From positions 1 through 8,430 of the forward strand of contig CANHAW010000069.1 in the NCBI GenBank assembly GCA_947458675.1: 8,430 nt of DNA, written 5' to 3'. Source of the DNA: Beijerinckiaceae bacterium. GTDB lineage: Bacteria; Pseudomonadota; Alphaproteobacteria; Rhizobiales; Beijerinckiaceae. Positions 6,101-8,430 of this stretch are shown one piece after another; the stretch's first letter is position 1, and each line of letters opens with the position of its first letter. The position numbers were made by a program, and so were the translations under genes. Below the pieces are notes generated by a model. That model did not search any database. It saw only the letters and a list, made by a program, of their open reading frames with translations, and had not been told where the DNA came from.

Positions 6101-7606
6101 TCAGGATAGGCCAAGCTTGGTTGACCTGCCTTTGAACATTGTTCGATAGAGCGTCAGTGCGAGGATGACGATGCCGATCGTCGCCAATCCCATACCCAGA
6201 TAGCTTTTGACGAAAACCGCAGGATTGCCGTCCGAAATCGTCATGGCCTGACGGAAGGATTGTTCCATCGTCTTGCCGAGAACAAGCGCGAGGACCAGCG
6301 GCGCCAAGGGAATATCGACCTTGCGGAACACATAGCCGAGAATGCCGAAGAAGAGGCAGAGATAGAGTTCATCGACCGCATTATTGACCGCATAAATGCC
6401 AACCGCCGACAGAACGAGAACGATGGGGAGCAAAAGGCCGGTCGGCACATAGAGCAGGCGGACGAAGAGAAAGATCAGCGGCAGATTGAGAATGAGCAGC
6501 ATGACATTGCCGACATACATGCTGTTGACGAGCCCCCAGACGACATCGGGACGGGTCGCAAAAAGCATGGGGCCGGGCTGGATGCCGAACATGACAAAAG
6601 CGCCGAGCATGACGGCAGTGGAGCCTGAACCGGGCACACCCAGCGACAAGAGCGGAACCATGGCGCCGGAACTGGCGGCATTATTGGCTGTCTCTGGACC
6701 AGCCACACCCTCAATAGCGCCCTTGCCGAAATCTTCCGGCCGCTTGGCGAGATTTTTCTCCAGCGAATAGGACATCAGCGAGGCGATGGTCGCCCCTGCA
6801 CCCGGCAAAACGCCGACGATGAAGCCCAGAATGCTGCCGCGCGTGATGGGCATGAGCGAGCGGCGCCATTCTTCGCGCGTCATCATCAAGCTGCCGGAGA
6901 GCTTGATCATAGCGCCCTTTTTCGTGAAATATTCTTCAATCGCGATGAGCACTTCGCCGACGGCAAAGAGGCCGACGACCACAATCACGAAATCAATGCC
7001 GTCCTGAAACGACAGGACGCCCATTGTGAAACGCAATTGGCCGGTTTGCAGATCCGTGCCGATGGTTGCAATCACGAGGCCCAGCATTGTCGCGAACATG
7101 CCCTTTGCCGGCGACACGCCCGAGAGCGTGAAGACCGCACTGAGGGCCACGAGCATGACCATGAAATATTCTGCCGGGCCGAAGCTCAAAGCGAATTTCA
7201 TGAGCGGCACCGACAGAAGCGTCAGGCCGATCACGCCGGCGGTCCCGCCAATGAAAGATCCCCAGGCGGACACGGCCAAGGCAGCGCCCGCCCTGCCCTT
7301 CTTGGCCATCTGATGGCCCTCAATCGCCGTCATGACGGATGAGGATTCGCCTGGCGTATTGATGAGAATGGACGTGACCGAGCCGCCATATTGAGCGCCA
7401 TAATAGACGCCCGCCATCATGATGAGCGCAGCCGTCGGATCGAGCCCGTATGAAATCGGGATCAGCAGAGCAATGGCGGCTGAGGGCCCGATGCCGGGCA
7501 AAACGCCAATCGCCGTTCCCATGAGAACGCCGATGAAAGTATAGAGCAGATTGATCGGCTGAAGGCTGACGCTGAAACCAGCAAGGATTTGCGCAAAATC
7601 ATTCAT
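6101..7606 (-). CDS. tctA: TctA, large membrane subunit of a tripartite tricarboxylate transporter
   Basis: A 501-residue integral membrane protein, standard length for TctA, which forms the translocation path for a receptor-delivered organic anion and is thought to use an ion gradient. The two characteristic repeats are clear. The first has GVLPGIGP at 34-41, YYGAQYGGS at 68-76 and NTPGESSS at 83-90. The second has GVLPGAG at 265-271, PETANNA at 304-310 and GVPGSGST at 323-330. Long hydrophobic spans over the rest agree with about a dozen membrane segments. The start at 7606 is preceded by AGGAG at eight bases, and that ribosome site overlaps the tctB stop codon, so translation of the two is probably coupled. 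The order B-A-C with the receptor last differs from the classical tctCBA order. I see no frameshift or missing motif. Confidence 0.96.
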   Translation of the reverse strand: MNDFAQILAGFSVSLQPINLLYTFIGVLMGTAIGVLPGIGPSAAIALLIPISYGLDPTAALIMMAGVYYGAQYGGSVTSILINTPGESSSVMTAIEGHQMAKKGRAGAALAVSAWGSFIGGTAGVIGLTLLSVPLMKFALSFGPAEYFMVMLVALSAVFTLSGVSPAKGMFATMLGLVIATIGTDLQTGQLRFTMGVLSFQDGIDFVIVVVGLFAVGEVLIAIEEYFTKKGAMIKLSGSLMMTREEWRRSLMPITRGSILGFIVGVLPGAGATIASLMSYSLEKNLAKRPEDFGKGAIEGVAGPETANNAASSGAMVPLLSLGVPGSGSTAVMLGAFVMFGIQPGPMLFATRPDVVWGLVNSMYVGNVMLLILNLPLIFLFVRLLYVPTGLLLPIVLVLSAVGIYAVNNAVDELYLCLFFGILGYVFRKVDIPLAPLVLALVLGKTMEQSFRQAMTISDGNPAVFVKSYLGMGLATIGIVILALTLYRTMFKGRSTKLGLS

Positions 7607-7618
7607 GTCGCTCGCTCC

Positions 7619-8077
7619 TCAGCTGAATATCGCGCCAATGGGAAGATTGGATTTCAGCACGAGCGTGAAGAGGAAATAGAGCGAGGCGGAGAAACACACA
7701 GCAACGACCGCATTCAGGACAAGGCGGCGAGCATCGAGAAGGGTCGACAGCGCAAACAAATACAGACTTGTCGAGAGCGGAAAGCCCAGCGGCTCGATGA
7801 GCGCATAATAAACAGCCGTGCCGAGAATAACCGTGCCGATGACATGCAGCTTGGGCCATTGCACGAGCGCGGCCTCATCGGCCTGCTGCGCCAGACGACG
7901 CTTGCCAAATTGCTCGACAGCCATCCAGCCAAGAGACAGGAGAAGGCCCAGCGAGATGAGATAGGGAAATGTCCGCGGGCCGATAGGATCGCCGGCGGTG
8001 GTGGGAATCTGCGTGGCGGCGAAACAATATAAAGCGGCGACGATCAGCCCCACACCCATAATGACGATATTCGCCAC
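7619..8077 (-). CDS. tctB: TctB, small membrane subunit of a tripartite tricarboxylate transporter
   Basis: A 152-residue membrane protein with the size and layout of TctB. The hydrophobic spans are at about residues 4-22, 38-55, 80-112 (one long span or two) and 122-145, separated by a charged loop rich in Lys, Arg and Gln at 57-72. The motif PTTAGDPIGPRTFPYLISLGL after the first span is typical of the family. TctB pairs with TctA in the inner membrane; its exact role is not known. The start is GTG at 8077, supported by AAGGGG seven bases upstream. The tctA start lies 12 bases beyond the stop. It is the first gene of the operon, with a candidate promoter and operator at 8113-8156. Confidence 0.93.
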   Translation of the reverse strand: MANIVIMGVGLIVAALYCFAATQIPTTAGDPIGPRTFPYLISLGLLLSLGWMAVEQFGKRRLAQQADEAALVQWPKLHVIGTVILGTAVYYALIEPLGFPLSTSLYLFALSTLLDARRLVLNAVVAVCFSASLYFLFTLVLKSNLPIGAIFS

Positions 8078-8112
8078 GTTTCCGCCCCTTACGCCAAGCC
8101 ATTGTATTCCAA

Positions 8113-8141
8113 AGTATTACTAAAGCGACGCTCAGGGTCAA
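8113..8141 (-). promoter_or_regulatory. Candidate promoter of the tctB-tctA-tctC-amidase operon
   Basis: On the minus strand TTGACC (8136-8141) and AATACT (8113-8118) are 17 bases apart and match the sigma-70 consensus at five and four of six positions. Transcription would start near 8106, giving a leader of about 28 bases before GTG at 8077. An alternative TTGACA at 8143-8148 has no good -10 at the right distance. Confidence 0.45.
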
Positions 8142-8156
8142 TTGTCAACAATTCAC
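8137..8156. promoter_or_regulatory. Palindromic operator candidate overlapping the -35 element
   Basis: AATTGT-CA-ACAATT (8140-8153) is a perfect inverted repeat. After one mismatched pair it extends to GT...AC at the outside (8137-8156), so 16 of the 18 arm positions pair. It overlaps the candidate -35 at 8136-8141, where a bound repressor would block RNA polymerase. The TTGT..ACAA core resembles GntR-type sites, but no regulator gene is in the window to support that. Confidence 0.5.
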
Positions 8157-8430
8157 AATCGCGCGCAGCCACGCGCCGGCCAGCCGGGTTATCTGAGATG
8201 GCTGAGTCATTCTTTTGCTGGCGAGACAAAAGCGAAAACATCGATCCGCCACGGATCTATCCAGGATCAACTCAGGGGGGAGGCCAGCGGCGCTGCGCCC
8301 GAAAGCGTCTGGAAAACTTGGGGCTATGCACTGCGCTGACCACCCTCAACCCCGTATTCATATGTGGCTCTCAGGGAATCCCACGAACCCCGGCTCGTGG
8401 CCTCCTGCTTGCCGACCGCCATTTTCCAAA
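8157..8430. other. Upstream region without a supported gene
   Basis: No gene is supported here. Plus-strand and minus-strand open frames are short and lack ribosome sites. Visible structures are a perfect inverted repeat GATCCG-CCA-CGGATC (8243-8257) and a short 6-bp stem CCACGA/TCGTGG (8381-8386 with 8395-8400). The right-hand end may belong to a gene beyond the window. Confidence 0.45.

Noticed and set aside
6064..6114. Longer N-terminus for the operon receptor (start at 6114)
   Set aside because: It would overlap the tctA stop and place non-signal residues before the signal peptide. ATG 6063 has the ribosome site.
7589..8032. Plus-strand open frame of 147 codons
   Set aside because: It is antisense to tctB and extremely rich in charged residues, as expected opposite a hydrophobic membrane-protein gene.
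8142..8339. Plus-strand 65-codon open frame at the right end
   Set aside because: Its start lies inside the operator palindrome, it has no ribosome site, and the product resembles nothing I know. I kept the region as unassigned.
8131..8376. Three copies of CTCAGGG (8131, 8271, 8370)
   Set aside because: A 7-base word with irregular spacing (140 and 99 bases) and no shared flanks is not a convincing repeat family.
8381..8400. Stem CCACGA/TCGTGG that might suggest a tRNA arm or terminator
   Set aside because: No cloverleaf partner arms, no T-loop sequence in the right place and no T-run on either strand.

Overview
The window looks like part of an alphaproteobacterial chromosome, possibly Hyphomicrobiales (Rhizobiales). 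This is inferred from the GC-rich coding style, strong GGAGG-type ribosome sites, and three extracytoplasmic receptors of the tripartite tricarboxylate transporter (TTT, Bug/TctC) kind in about 8 kb. I could not test the taxonomy by search. The region is mostly a nutrient-uptake neighbourhood. I see no rRNA, tRNA, CRISPR array, insertion sequence or phage gene.

Left part (1-2022, minus strand): a TTT receptor truncated by the left window edge (1-402) lies downstream of a small cupin protein (545-1075). The cupin gene has a good candidate promoter and ribosome site. About 450 bases with no convincing intact gene follow, including a possible broken signal-peptide ORF (1340-1519). Next is a relatively AT-rich gene for a small secreted protein with four cysteines (1522-2022).

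Middle (2023-3306): a plus-strand orphan receptor (2237-3259) aligns without gaps to the truncated receptor over the N-terminal region visible in both. Its leader holds a perfect 8-bp hairpin just before the ribosome site. It ends at a strong stem-loop terminator that also ends the convergent operon on its right.

Right part (3337-8148, minus strand): an apparent operon read right to left. It encodes TctB (small membrane subunit), TctA (large membrane subunit), a TctC receptor, an amidase-signature hydrolase and a 64-residue AtzG/GatC-like partner that starts with TTG. A palindrome overlapping the candidate -35 element lies upstream of tctB, and a 10-bp stem-loop lies between the receptor and amidase genes. 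Taken together, the operon suggests uptake of an organic anion carrying an amide (or urea/biuret-like) group, followed by cytoplasmic hydrolysis to a carboxylate and ammonia. The substrate is not determined by the sequence.

The last 270 bases (8157-8430) hold no gene I can support. I found no clearly undescribed system. The most useful leads are the transporter-plus-AtzE/AtzG-like pairing, the small TTG-start gene, and three possible regulatory structures.
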